The position numbers and the translations under genes were made by a program. From Spirochaetales bacterium (GTDB lineage: Bacteria; Spirochaetota; Spirochaetia; SZUA-6; DRHE01), in NCBI GenBank assembly GCA_030615505.1, contig JAUWZD010000005.1, positions 28,222-92,221 of the forward strand: DNA of 64,000 nt. The letters are read 5' to 3'. The notes below the pieces were generated by a model. That model was not told the DNA's origin. It did no database searches and was given only the letters and a program-made list of their open reading frames with translations. This document shows, in pieces, positions 40,202 to 49,700 of the stretch (its first letter is position 1; each line of letters begins with the position of its first letter).

Positions 40202-41341
40202 TCAGTCGCTCCCGCCTGATACGGCCCCAGTACCGAACGGCGGATCGATCCCGAGATAGCGTTCGGGGATTTCCCAGATGACGACACCGGGTCGGGGATC
40301 GTCGAGAGCGGGGCTTTCGAGATACTCCTTCATGGGAACGAACGGGCCCTGACCCTCCCTTGCGACGTTCAGGACGTCGGCCTCGAGAGCGGCCTTCAGG
40401 GCGCCGTCGAAGTTCCACGCTTCACAGGCGCTGTAGCTCGTGCCGACAAGGGCCACCGGAATCTGAAGCTCGTCGAAGAGACCCAGCGTGCTCTCCCCAG
40501 CACTGATGGTCACGACTTCCTCGATAGTGTCCGGCTGAAGCCCCAGGGCCGCCTGCAGTGGTCCCAGGGGGATGAAGTTCAGGAGATCCCCCCTCCATTC
40601 CCGTTGCCCCCGGTGCTCGATCGTGTAGCTTGCGCGCAGCGAGCCTGAGGCATTCAGCTTGGGTCTCACGAGCCCTGCAAGAGCCTCGGCTGCAATCTGC
40701 GCCCCGTACGCCGTCCAGTGTGTATCGGTCTTCAGGAACACCTCTAACCTTCCCTTGGCTTCCAGCAGAGGCGTCATAAGATCCGGTGCACCAATGCCCA
40801 GGGAAAGGATTCCCTGGCGGGCGAACTCGTAACGCCCGTGCACGAACGACGGCAGCTCGTACCGCCCCAGGTGTTCCGGGTAGATGCCGGCCTTGGTGGG
40901 CACCAGGGCCACGACCAGCATGATCCCGCGGGCGCCCAGTATGTCGCGGACGTCCCGGATGTATTCCAGCGCCGCTGCCATTGCACGGCCCGTCCGGTCC
41001 ATTTCCTGGAACTCCTCGGTTGTATAGAGCCACCCGTCCTCGCCGATCAGGACGCCCTCCTCCCCCTCGGCGAAGAGTACGTACCGGATGGCAGTCCAGA
41101 TGGCGAGCGCCGGCTCACGCAGGACGAGTCCGTCCTCGTAGCTTTTCTGATAGCGTGCCGCCCAATAGCCGTTCATGATGTCCGTACGCCTGAACCCGAA
41201 GGGCGGAAAGGTCGTCGGGTACAGCATCGTGAGCACGACGCCGAGGACCAGCACCAGTAGCAGAAACACGCCGGGAAGCCAGTGGAGGATGCCTGGTCGA
41301 TTGGCAGCCGTTTGCATGGAAGCTTTCGTTTCCCTTCGCAT
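40202..41341 (-). CDS. AlgJ/AlgX-like SGNH-type O-acetyltransferase accessory protein
   Basis: Start set at MRRETKASMQ (41341, overlapping MBOAT region end); ..GEDGWLYTTEEF..VALVPTKAGIYPEHL..FLKTDTHWTAYGAQIAAEAL (GxDTHW-type motif). Confidence 0.82.
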   Translation of the reverse strand: MRRETKASMQTAANRPGILHWLPGVFLLLVLVLGVVLTMLYPTTFPPFGFRRTDIMNGYWAARYQKSYEDGLVLREPALAIWTAIRYVLFAEGEEGVLIGEDGWLYTTEEFQEMDRTGRAMAAALEYIRDVRDILGARGIMLVVALVPTKAGIYPEHLGRYELPSFVHGRYEFARQGILSLGIGAPDLMTPLLEAKGRLEVFLKTDTHWTAYGAQIAAEALAGLVRPKLNASGSLRASYTIEHRGQREWRGDLLNFIPLGPLQAALGLQPDTIEEVVTISAGESTLGLFDELQIPVALVGTSYSACEAWNFDGALKAALEADVLNVAREGQGPFVPMKEYLESPALDDPRPGVVIWEIPERYLGIDPPFGTGAVSGGSD

Positions 41342-41343
41342 CG

Positions 41344-42765
41344 TCAGAATCGGGCGTAGAGAAACGCTTGAGAGCTGTCCGCCAGGATCTTGAGGATGCT
41401 CATCAGGAACAGGGGCAATACGACGAGCCGTGCATTGGCGGTGACACGCTGCCACACCGGGGAACGATCCTTCTCCCGACGGCTCACCCACGGCTCTATA
41501 TATATCGCCACGAACGCAAATCCGAGAACTACCGCGGCAAGCGTATCGAACTGCCACAGAAGCCCGGTGCTGAGACCAAAGCCGTGTAGCCCGAACATGC
41601 CGGCGTACATACGGAAGGCGTCCTGGAGACTCGAGGCGCGAAACACCACCCAGCCGATAATCACCAGGAGCATGGTGCCGGCAATGGCGACGGGTCGCGG
41701 CACTGCCTGCTTCCGGCGCGCGACGCCGCGGTACCGTTCGAAGGCCAGCAGGATGCCGTGCCATGCTCCCCAGACCGCGAAGGTCCAGGCAGGGCCGTGC
41801 CACAAGCCGCCTAGGACCATGACGATCATCAGGTTGACGTAGGTCCGGCGCGTCCCCCGCCGGTTTCCTCCGAGGGGTATGTACAGGTAATCCCGAAGCC
41901 ACGACGAGAGGCTGATGTGCCAGCGTTTCCAGAAATCCGTGATGCTCGTGGCAAGATAGGGCTTGCGGAAGTTCTCCATGAAGCGGAAGCCCATCATGAG
42001 CCCGAGTCCGATGGCCATGTCCGTGTAGCCGGAGAAGTCGAAGTAGATCTGCACGGTATATGCTCCCGCGCCGAGCCATGCATCGACGAACGTCGGTCGG
42101 TCCAGTGCGAAGACGGAGTTGGCGAGGGGCGCAACCGTGTCGGCGATGAGCACCTTCTTGCAGAACCCCAGCATGAACCGCAGGGCACCTGCGGAGAAAT
42201 ACCCGAAGGTGTGGGCCCGTTGTCGGAACTGGGACGCGAGGTTCCGGTACCGGTCGATGGGACCCGCTATGAGCTGCGGAAACAGCGCGATGTACGCAGC
42301 CAGCTCCAGGTAGCTCTCAGCCACGGGTGCATCCCGGCGGTACACGTCGATCAGGTAACTGGTCGCCTTGAACATGTAGAAGGAGATGCCGACGGGAAGG
42401 ATCACGTTCAACGCCGGAATCGTGTCGGCGCCGAGGGTGCTGAGGAGTGCATTGAGGCTCTCGAGGCCGAAGTTAGTGTACTTGAAATACGCGAGGATTC
42501 CTAGGTTGAACGACACCCCCGCCGCGAGGGCTGCCCGAACCCGCTTCTTCTGCGCCTCCAGATCCGCCGCGATCCATCGGCCCAGCAGCCAGGTCACAGA
42601 GGTCGTGGCCACGAGGAGCGCGAGATGGTCGACTCTCCACCACGCATAGAAAGCCCAGCTGGCGACGAGGATCCAGACCGAACGGAAGCGGAAGGGGAGG
42701 GCATGGTAGAAGAGCAGACAGGCGGGAAGATAGAGGAAGACGAAAAGGCCGGTGCTGAATGACAT
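41344..42765 (-). CDS. MBOAT family O-acyltransferase (AlgI-like)
   Basis: MSFSTGLFVFLYLPACLLFYHALP..; PQLIAGPIDRYRNL; FWKRWHISLSSWLRDYLYIPLGGNRRG; LGGLWHGPAWTF. Confidence 0.93.
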   Translation of the reverse strand: MSFSTGLFVFLYLPACLLFYHALPFRFRSVWILVASWAFYAWWRVDHLALLVATTSVTWLLGRWIAADLEAQKKRVRAALAAGVSFNLGILAYFKYTNFGLESLNALLSTLGADTIPALNVILPVGISFYMFKATSYLIDVYRRDAPVAESYLELAAYIALFPQLIAGPIDRYRNLASQFRQRAHTFGYFSAGALRFMLGFCKKVLIADTVAPLANSVFALDRPTFVDAWLGAGAYTVQIYFDFSGYTDMAIGLGLMMGFRFMENFRKPYLATSITDFWKRWHISLSSWLRDYLYIPLGGNRRGTRRTYVNLMIVMVLGGLWHGPAWTFAVWGAWHGILLAFERYRGVARRKQAVPRPVAIAGTMLLVIIGWVVFRASSLQDAFRMYAGMFGLHGFGLSTGLLWQFDTLAAVVLGFAFVAIYIEPWVSRREKDRSPVWQRVTANARLVVLPLFLMSILKILADSSQAFLYARF

Positions 42766-42774
42766 GGGGCGATG

Positions 42775-43410
42775 CTACTTCACCAGGACCCGGACCCTGA
42801 CGGCGAACACGGTCGCGGAAGCTTCCCCGTCCAGCACGAACACGCTGAACGACGATCCCCGTTCTAACCTGAGATTTCCCACCTCGCCCACCTGCGCGCC
42901 GTCGCTGAACACGGCTAAGTCTACCGCGATGGCGTTCACCACTACCTGCCCGGACTGATGCGGAGGAATGCCAGAGATTACGCTCGTCTTGCCGTCGGCT
43001 GTCTTCAGATCGACGCGGCGCAATGAGGAGACATTGTACAGAAAGAGCTGCGCTCGCGCCGGATCAGTGTGCGTGACGTCTTCAAGGACATGGATGCCCT
43101 TCGGTGCGCATACGATCGTGTAGTAGCATCCGATCCTGGGGATGATCTCCTGTTCGTGTCCCGCCGCCCGAATCTGGTATATACCGGGGACCACGGGACG
43201 ATACGGCGACACTTCCGCGAAGCCAAGCTTATCGTAGCGCGTCGCTCCCAGGTCCACCTGCACCGGGTTCTTGACGGCAATCGCATTGACCACACGGACG
43301 AACGCCACATCTCCGGGAACCTGGGGTCCGTACACCGATCTCGATTCGGCGTGCACGAACACCGCCGCGGACATCACGAGGATCACCGTATGCACAGGGA
43401 GTAACCGCAT
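42775..43410 (-). CDS. AlgF-like periplasmic protein
   Basis: Signal peptide MRLLPVHTVILVMSAAVFVHAES; two Ig-like/DUF4397-type halves (VAFVRVVNAI.., AQLFLYNVSS..); position next to AlgI/AlgJ. Confidence 0.6.
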   Translation of the reverse strand: MRLLPVHTVILVMSAAVFVHAESRSVYGPQVPGDVAFVRVVNAIAVKNPVQVDLGATRYDKLGFAEVSPYRPVVPGIYQIRAAGHEQEIIPRIGCYYTIVCAPKGIHVLEDVTHTDPARAQLFLYNVSSLRRVDLKTADGKTSVISGIPPHQSGQVVVNAIAVDLAVFSDGAQVGEVGNLRLERGSSFSVFVLDGEASATVFAVRVRVLVK

Positions 43411-43533
43411 AACTTCTCCTTCTAGATCTATCATAGTGCATCACGGTTCAGAAGTCGAGATCCTGGCAGCGCGGTGTACTGCCATTGACTTTCGTCTCGG
43501 CAATAGAGTTTAATACCGATAGGATCATACCCT

Positions 43534-44778
43534 ATGACGATCGCCGCCCCATTCCGCATTTCCCGTCGTCCATCTCCCCTGATGCTGCTGGTATTTCTTG
43601 TGACCGCAGCATGGGTGCTGCACTCTGAGCCGGGAAAGATAATCGACGTGAAACGCGTTGAGACCCTGGCTCCCGCGGACATCGATCGCATCGTATCGGA
43701 GCTTTTCAAGGACGTCACGGCGCCCAGGGCAAGGTACACGGTTGACAGCTACCTCCTGCGATTCGAAAGCACCTGGCCGGACGGGTCGACGACCCCCATC
43801 ACCACGCAGGTGTTCATCCCCCGCTATACGGAACGAGGAAAGCGGCCGATGTATGTTTTCGCTCCCGGGACGACTGGTCTCATCGATGCCTGTCGCCCTT
43901 CGCGTGAGCATATCGCGTGCATCCACTGGGGGCTCTATCGTTCCCATGTATTGGCCCATGTCGGCCAGGGAGCGATCGGCGTGCTGCCCGACTACATGGG
44001 CTTCGGTGATCCGGCGCACCTCCATCCGTACTGCATCGCCGTGGCGGAAGGGAGGATGATGCTCGATGCGATCCGAGCTACCAGAAATTTTTTCGAACAG
44101 TCCGGCGGCGCCATGGTTTCGAGCACCGCGGTGTTCGTCGCAGGATTCTCTAACGGCGGTCACGCCGCATTCGGGGCAGCCGACCTTCGATACACGTACG
44201 CGCCGGACGTCCGGATAGCCGGTATCATCGGGTATGGCCCCTCGGCCGACATGCAGGCCCTCTTCCGGGAGTTCCCGGTTGTCGCGCCCATGGTAGTCTA
44301 CACCTACTCGTCGATCTACGGTCGCGATCGTTTCGAACCCGGCCGGATTCTCCTGCCCCGTTGGGCCGAGAGCCTGGGGAAAGACGTCACCCGCCAGTGC
44401 GTTGGGGGGATGCAGAAGTATTACCCCTGGTCTCCGAGAGAGCTTTTCCGCCCGGATTTCGCCGACGCCCTCCTGGGAAACAGACTGGCGGAAGCGTACC
44501 CGGAGATCCACCGGATACTTCGGGAAAACAGCACCGGCCTTTCGGGACACCGGATTCCCGCTCTCATACTCCAGGGAACCGACGACATCGTGGTATCGGT
44601 GAAGTCGCAGGAGGCCTTCGTACGGGAGCTCCGCCGGACTAAGTGCGACGTTCAGTACATCCTCTACAAGGGGAGCCGCCACGACACACGCCAGATCGGC
44701 TTCGGTGATGCCCGGCGTTGGATGGAACGGCTGACACTCGGCGGGAAACCTGAGCCGGAATACGGGGGCCTTCGATGA
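43534..44778 (+). CDS. Secreted alpha/beta hydrolase (lipase-like), paralogue 1
   Basis: VFVAGFSNGGHAAFGAADLRYTYAPDV nucleophile elbow GFSNGG; ..ALILQGTDDIVV (Asp), SRHDTRQ (His). Confidence 0.8.
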   Translation: MTIAAPFRISRRPSPLMLLVFLVTAAWVLHSEPGKIIDVKRVETLAPADIDRIVSELFKDVTAPRARYTVDSYLLRFESTWPDGSTTPITTQVFIPRYTERGKRPMYVFAPGTTGLIDACRPSREHIACIHWGLYRSHVLAHVGQGAIGVLPDYMGFGDPAHLHPYCIAVAEGRMMLDAIRATRNFFEQSGGAMVSSTAVFVAGFSNGGHAAFGAADLRYTYAPDVRIAGIIGYGPSADMQALFREFPVVAPMVVYTYSSIYGRDRFEPGRILLPRWAESLGKDVTRQCVGGMQKYYPWSPRELFRPDFADALLGNRLAEAYPEIHRILRENSTGLSGHRIPALILQGTDDIVVSVKSQEAFVRELRRTKCDVQYILYKGSRHDTRQIGFGDARRWMERLTLGGKPEPEYGGLR

Positions 44779-46043
44779 CCCGTAGGAAGCAGCGTCGGTT
44801 TTGGACCCCGCACAATCCCTTGCCGGCAGCCCTGGCGTTCCTGTGCCTCCTTGCAAGCGCTCCGCCTATCTGCCTCGCGCAGGCCCGTCCCGGGAACATC
44901 CTGTCGGTTCAGGCCCTCGAAGTCATCCAACCGGCAGAGATCGAGCGACTCATAAAGCCGCTGTTCGCCGAAGCCGGGTTTCCCGTTCCGCCCATGAAAT
45001 ACGCGGTAGACGCCTATCGCCTGCGCTACCTGAGTACCGACTACGACGGATCACCCGCGGAGATCACCGCACAGTTCTTCGTGCCGCGCTTCGATACACC
45101 GGCCGCGCGTCCCGTCTACGTGTTCGGCTCCGGAACAACCGGCATCGGCGACTCCTGCGCGCCCTCCCTGGAGCCGCCGGAGGTGCGACGTTGGGGCTGG
45201 TACAGGCAGAACATGCTCGCCTACGCCGGGCTCGGTTACATCGTCATCTTCCCCGATTACCTCGGCTTCAACGATTCCGATCGGCCGCAACGCTACTTCA
45301 GCAAGCTAGCGGAAGGGCATGTAATGCTCGACGCCGTTCGCGCGGTGTTCCGCTTTTTCGAGTCCCCCGGCCATGCCGTGAGGCCTTCTCCGGCGGTATT
45401 CCTTGCAGGCTATTCCCAGGGGGGACATGCCGCCTTCGCGGGAGCCGACTTCCGGCCCGCATACGCCCCGGAAGTTCCGCTCGCCGGCGTGATCGGCTAC
45501 GGATCCACCAACGACATCGAGACGCTCTTCAAGGAAGGACCGGTGTACGCACCGGCCATCCTTTACACGTACTCCCTCATGTACGGTCGCGACGAGATCG
45601 ATCCCTCCGCTTACCTCCAGCACCGGTGGGTCCAGACGCTCGAAGCTGACGTGAACCGCATGTGCGTCGAAGAGTTCCAGGTCTACTACCCGTCTGACGG
45701 GACAAAACTGTACCGTCCAGAGTTCTACCGTGCCCTGCACGAGAACCGGCTCGGCGAATCCTACCCGGCCCTTGCCGCCCGTCTGGCCGAAAATCGGAGC
45801 GGCCTGAGCGGTCACGGAGTCCATGCGCTCATCGTGCAGGGTACGGCGGATATCGTCATCACGACCTCCTCCCAGGACCGCTTCGTTGACGCCCTCCGTC
45901 GCGCCAAAATCCCGGTGCGGTACGTGGTGCTCGACGGCGTCCGCCACAAGCACACGCGGGCCGCAGGTTTCTCGGTTTCGGTGGAGTGGATGGAGCTCAT
46001 CGCACGTAGATTGGTGCCGCCATCGGACGGACAGGGCCGCTGA
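44775..46043 (+). CDS. Secreted alpha/beta hydrolase (lipase-like), paralogue 2
   Basis: VFLAGYSQGGHAAFAGADFRPAYAPEV; ALIVQGTADIVI; VRHKHTRA; overlaps paralogue 1 by 4 nt. Confidence 0.8.
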   Translation: MTRRKQRRFWTPHNPLPAALAFLCLLASAPPICLAQARPGNILSVQALEVIQPAEIERLIKPLFAEAGFPVPPMKYAVDAYRLRYLSTDYDGSPAEITAQFFVPRFDTPAARPVYVFGSGTTGIGDSCAPSLEPPEVRRWGWYRQNMLAYAGLGYIVIFPDYLGFNDSDRPQRYFSKLAEGHVMLDAVRAVFRFFESPGHAVRPSPAVFLAGYSQGGHAAFAGADFRPAYAPEVPLAGVIGYGSTNDIETLFKEGPVYAPAILYTYSLMYGRDEIDPSAYLQHRWVQTLEADVNRMCVEEFQVYYPSDGTKLYRPEFYRALHENRLGESYPALAARLAENRSGLSGHGVHALIVQGTADIVITTSSQDRFVDALRRAKIPVRYVVLDGVRHKHTRAAGFSVSVEWMELIARRLVPPSDGQGR

Positions 46044-46139
46044 CAACTCCCCTCTCTTTCCGCGCGCTAGGACGCCGGCAGCGAGTGCGTGAGGGATGCG
46101 ATAAGCACGAGTGACACCTTCCAACTCGACCCGCCTCCA

Positions 46140-46440
46140 CGCTGAAGCAGCAGTTTGGTAGATCTGCTCCAACATCTTCTCCGACCGCCTCCTCATCCTT
46201 GCGCAACTCAGGCCTGCCATAACAGAAGATGCGCTTATCTGCGTCCTAGACCACAAATGCCAGAATCCCCTTCTGACGGCGACTTCGTTTGGTGACGTAG
46301 TGCTTCTCCACAAGGGCGTCTTCGCCGTAGAAGGGGATGGTGTGAAAATCAAGGTTGAAGGAGACCCCCACCCGAGACCTATCTCTGTCACGGAGTCGAA
46401 CCAGGCTCGCATGAGCTTGGGGTAGCAAGCAGGATCGATT
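46140..46440 (-). pseudogene. IS transposase remnant
   Basis: Minus strand HASLVRLRDRDRSRVGVSFNLDFHTIPFYGEDALVEKHYVTKRSRRQKGILAFVV*DADKRIFCYGRPELRKDEE. Confidence 0.7.
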
Positions 46441-46577
46441 CTACAGCATGCACTTTTATACCGAAGGCTACAAGCAGACCTATTCATCCGTACTTAAGAT
46501 TTAAAAAGAGTGGTGGTACTGATGCCTTGGCTCGTTGACCGCCTCTGCCTGCGTGATACCAGGAAATGTTACATCCC

Positions 46578-46650
46578 AACAGCCCTGTTCTGCCATAGAG
46601 GGCAGAACAGGGCTGTTTACCCTTGGGCTGGGACGTCCTGTCCAGCCCAA
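46578..46650. terminator. Two tandem strong hairpins (terminator-like, poor U-tract)
   Basis: AACAGCCCTGTTCTGCC-atagag-GGCAGAACAGGGCTGTT (17-bp perfect) and TTGGGCTGGGAC-gtcct-GTCCAGCCCAA (one-base bulge). Confidence 0.7.
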
Positions 46651-46763
46651 GTGAGCGGCGTCTGGCTTTTAGCGAAAAAGACGCTGAGCGGATCTAATTT
46701 TTCATCCCCATGTGATAAAATTTGCAATAAAAAAAGTTGCTGTTATATTTAACTAAGGCAGCC

Positions 46764-49700
46764 ATGATAAAACCTACGTGCAAACAGCAGGATATTACCC
46801 CTAACGGCCGGGTCCGTGTACTATTCTTCTATCTTGCGTTTATTTCTTTTGTCATGATGTTTGGCATGAGCCGATTTGTGCTGGTATCTAAGGTTGTTGC
46901 TGCGGAACTGGTCATACAAACCGTATTCATCGACCTTATGATGGCAGTTTTTATTGCAGTGCTCATAAACTTGCTCCTTTCTATACATATAGCGGCATCG
47001 GCTGCGATCCTTATTCTTTTAAGCCTTTTCCATATCGCTAATATGGAGATGGCCGCTGCCCTTAATACTGTTATCAATATTGCCGATCTGCGGTATGTGT
47101 CAGACCCTCATTTTATTAAAGGCAGTCTATCGAGTTTGACCTTCCCCTGGTATTCATTCTTCATGTTACTCAGCGCAATATTGTACCTCGTTGCATCGGC
47201 CAGAGTTAAAAAGAACAAACTTATTAAGATTGAGATTAAGTATTTATTACTTTTTGCTTTTCTTTCAATTTTCGGGATATATATTCTAACGCCGGGAGAC
47301 GCAGAGTGGCATTCTTCCAACTTAATGTGGCTGTCATTAACCAGATCAATTCCAAGCCTGAGTTCTCCCGCTGAATACAGCCCGGCGACAAGAACCAATG
47401 CCGAGATACTCGACCGAATGCAGCCGGGCCCGAATACCGAAGGTGAATCATACTTTCATAGGCCTAAGGATGCTAAAAGAAATGTTCTCTTTGTAGTGCT
47501 TGAGGGAATCCCCGGTGTTTATGTCAGACAGGTGCAGGAATGGACAGGGGTGAAGTATCAGATTGAAATGCCGAATCTAAGTCGCATAACTGAGAGGTCG
47601 CTTGTTATTCCAAATTTCATTGCTCACAATAGACAGACAATTCGCGGGCTGTACTCCATGTTTTCCGGAGATTATTGCAAATTGTCTTTAGAGACACCAA
47701 AGATATATGAGTACATCCGGCTTCCACCGGAGTCGCGAAGTCCATGCCTGCCGGAGATTCTGGCGGATGCAGGATACACGACAGCATACATACAAGCCGC
47801 CGATCTGGCCTATATGTCAAAAGATCAATTCATGCCGGCGGCGGGTTTTGAACAGGTGTTCGGAAAAGAATATTTCCGCTATCAGCATGTACCTTTCGGC
47901 TGGGGACCGGATGATAAAGCGTTCTTTGAACAAGCCTCTGAATTCATTGAGAATCTTAATCAAAAATCAAATCCCTGGTTTCTTACCCTGCTGACTGTCG
48001 GTACCCACCATCCCTGTGCCATTCCGGAGGAACTGGCAAAAAGATTTTCGAGTCGTAAAGAAGCTGCAGTGGCATATCTCGATCAGGCGCTGGGTGATTT
48101 TTTCAAACGGTTGGAGGACATGGGAGCCCTGGAGAATACCCTGGTCCTCTTTGTAAGCGATGAATCACACGGAGTGACGGGCCAGCCGTATGGTAGAAAC
48201 TGGGCACTTGCCGTTGCATATACTCCCGAATCTTCCGGAACGGTGAATCCCGCTGTTTTTGGCCTCATTGATATTCCCTATTCCATCCTTGATTATCTTG
48301 ACTTAACCGGACTGGCCCATTCATTCTCGAAAAGAAGCATATTCAGAGAGCAAAACACCGAACGCTCAATTCTGTTTGATTCATATTTCTCCGATAAGAA
48401 AGGAGTTGTGAAAAGGTGTATAGATAGCAACCGTGTTGAAGTTATCCAATCGGCAAACGGTGAGCTTTTCTCGAATTCGTATGAAAGAAATATTGTCGAC
48501 GGTAAGAGAGGCAGAGAATTATCTGAAAAGCTCCGACAATATCGGAAAGCTGCAAACAATTCCCTGTATGACAGTGAAACAAAGGATCGTCGGTACATCC
48601 TTCTGGAAAATGATGAATACATTATTGGTAAAAGGGAGAGCAGACTGTTGTCAAGCGGGCAATACCTCGACATTCCCGGAGGGACTACTGTAACAGTGGA
48701 GCTGAAAGCATCCGTTGAGTTAAATATGGATGACAATATACAAGTGAATAGCGAATCCATCCGGCTGATTCTTCAAATGATAAAGTGGTATAAAAAAATG
48801 CCGATTCCGGAAATCAGCATTCCAATCTTGAAACACGGGGATTCACTCCAGCTCTCTTTCAGTTTTTATACGAAAGAATCTCTTTCCCGTGTTTGGGCGT
48901 ATTTGCAAGCAATATCTGTTAGCCCTTTATATTCAGCTACATTAAAAATTGGACGATTCTCTATTGAAATGAAAGAAGGCAAATTAATAGATGATTTTCA
49001 GATAAACCGCTTTTTAATCAAAGAGAGGAGGGTGAGTACACGTGATCTAAGAACGGCATACTTTTATGCCGGAGAGGGTACAGGAGTCTCTCACCATCAG
49101 AGGTTTTCCGGATCATCTGTATATCCGGAAGGGGAAGTTTGGGCAAATGATCATCTTACGGAACATCCTGAAATATTGCAACTGTGGTGTAATCAAAACG
49201 CATCTGTAATCACATTCTCGCCGGGCAAATTAGATGAACGGTATGATCGCTACATGATCCTGCTTCATCTACGGATTTTTAAGAATGGATATCACGATTC
49301 GCAGGAAATCCAGGTATCACTCAACGGACGCCATATTGATTATATATGGTTTGATCATAGTCCTATCGATAAAGAAATAATAGTGTTCTTTCACCGCGAA
49401 GTATTACGAGAATACGATGTTAACACTATCTCATTTAAAGTAAACAAGCCTGTCACTGGCTCCTGTGATGGGAAATCCGCAGATTTTGAACTCTTGAATT
49501 TTCACTTTCAACCCTTACTGCCTCCTGTAGCACATGCAGGAGGAGCTTATAATGGCCTTACCTATACCAACTCGCTTGAAGCACTCGAGGAAAATACCGG
49601 TGCTTTTAGTTTCTTTGAGATTGATTTTGAATGGACAGAAGACAAACGATTAGTTGGCCTTCATGACTGGGGAGATATTTTTGAAAGAATTTTCGGCTTT

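Noticed and set aside
41342-42079. N-terminal ~245 codons of the supplied 625-aa minus ORF 40202-42079
   Set aside because: Arg/Pro/His-rich out-of-frame read-through of the MBOAT gene on the same strand; the real protein starts at MRRETKASMQ (41341).
43525-44856. 443-aa minus ORF opposite hydrolase 1
   Set aside because: Shadow ORF in a G+C-rich gene; no domain-like sequence, while the plus frame has clear alpha/beta-hydrolase motifs.
45306-46487. 393-aa minus ORF opposite hydrolase 2
   Set aside because: Mostly antisense shadow; only the part beyond 46140 has meaning, as a transposase remnant.
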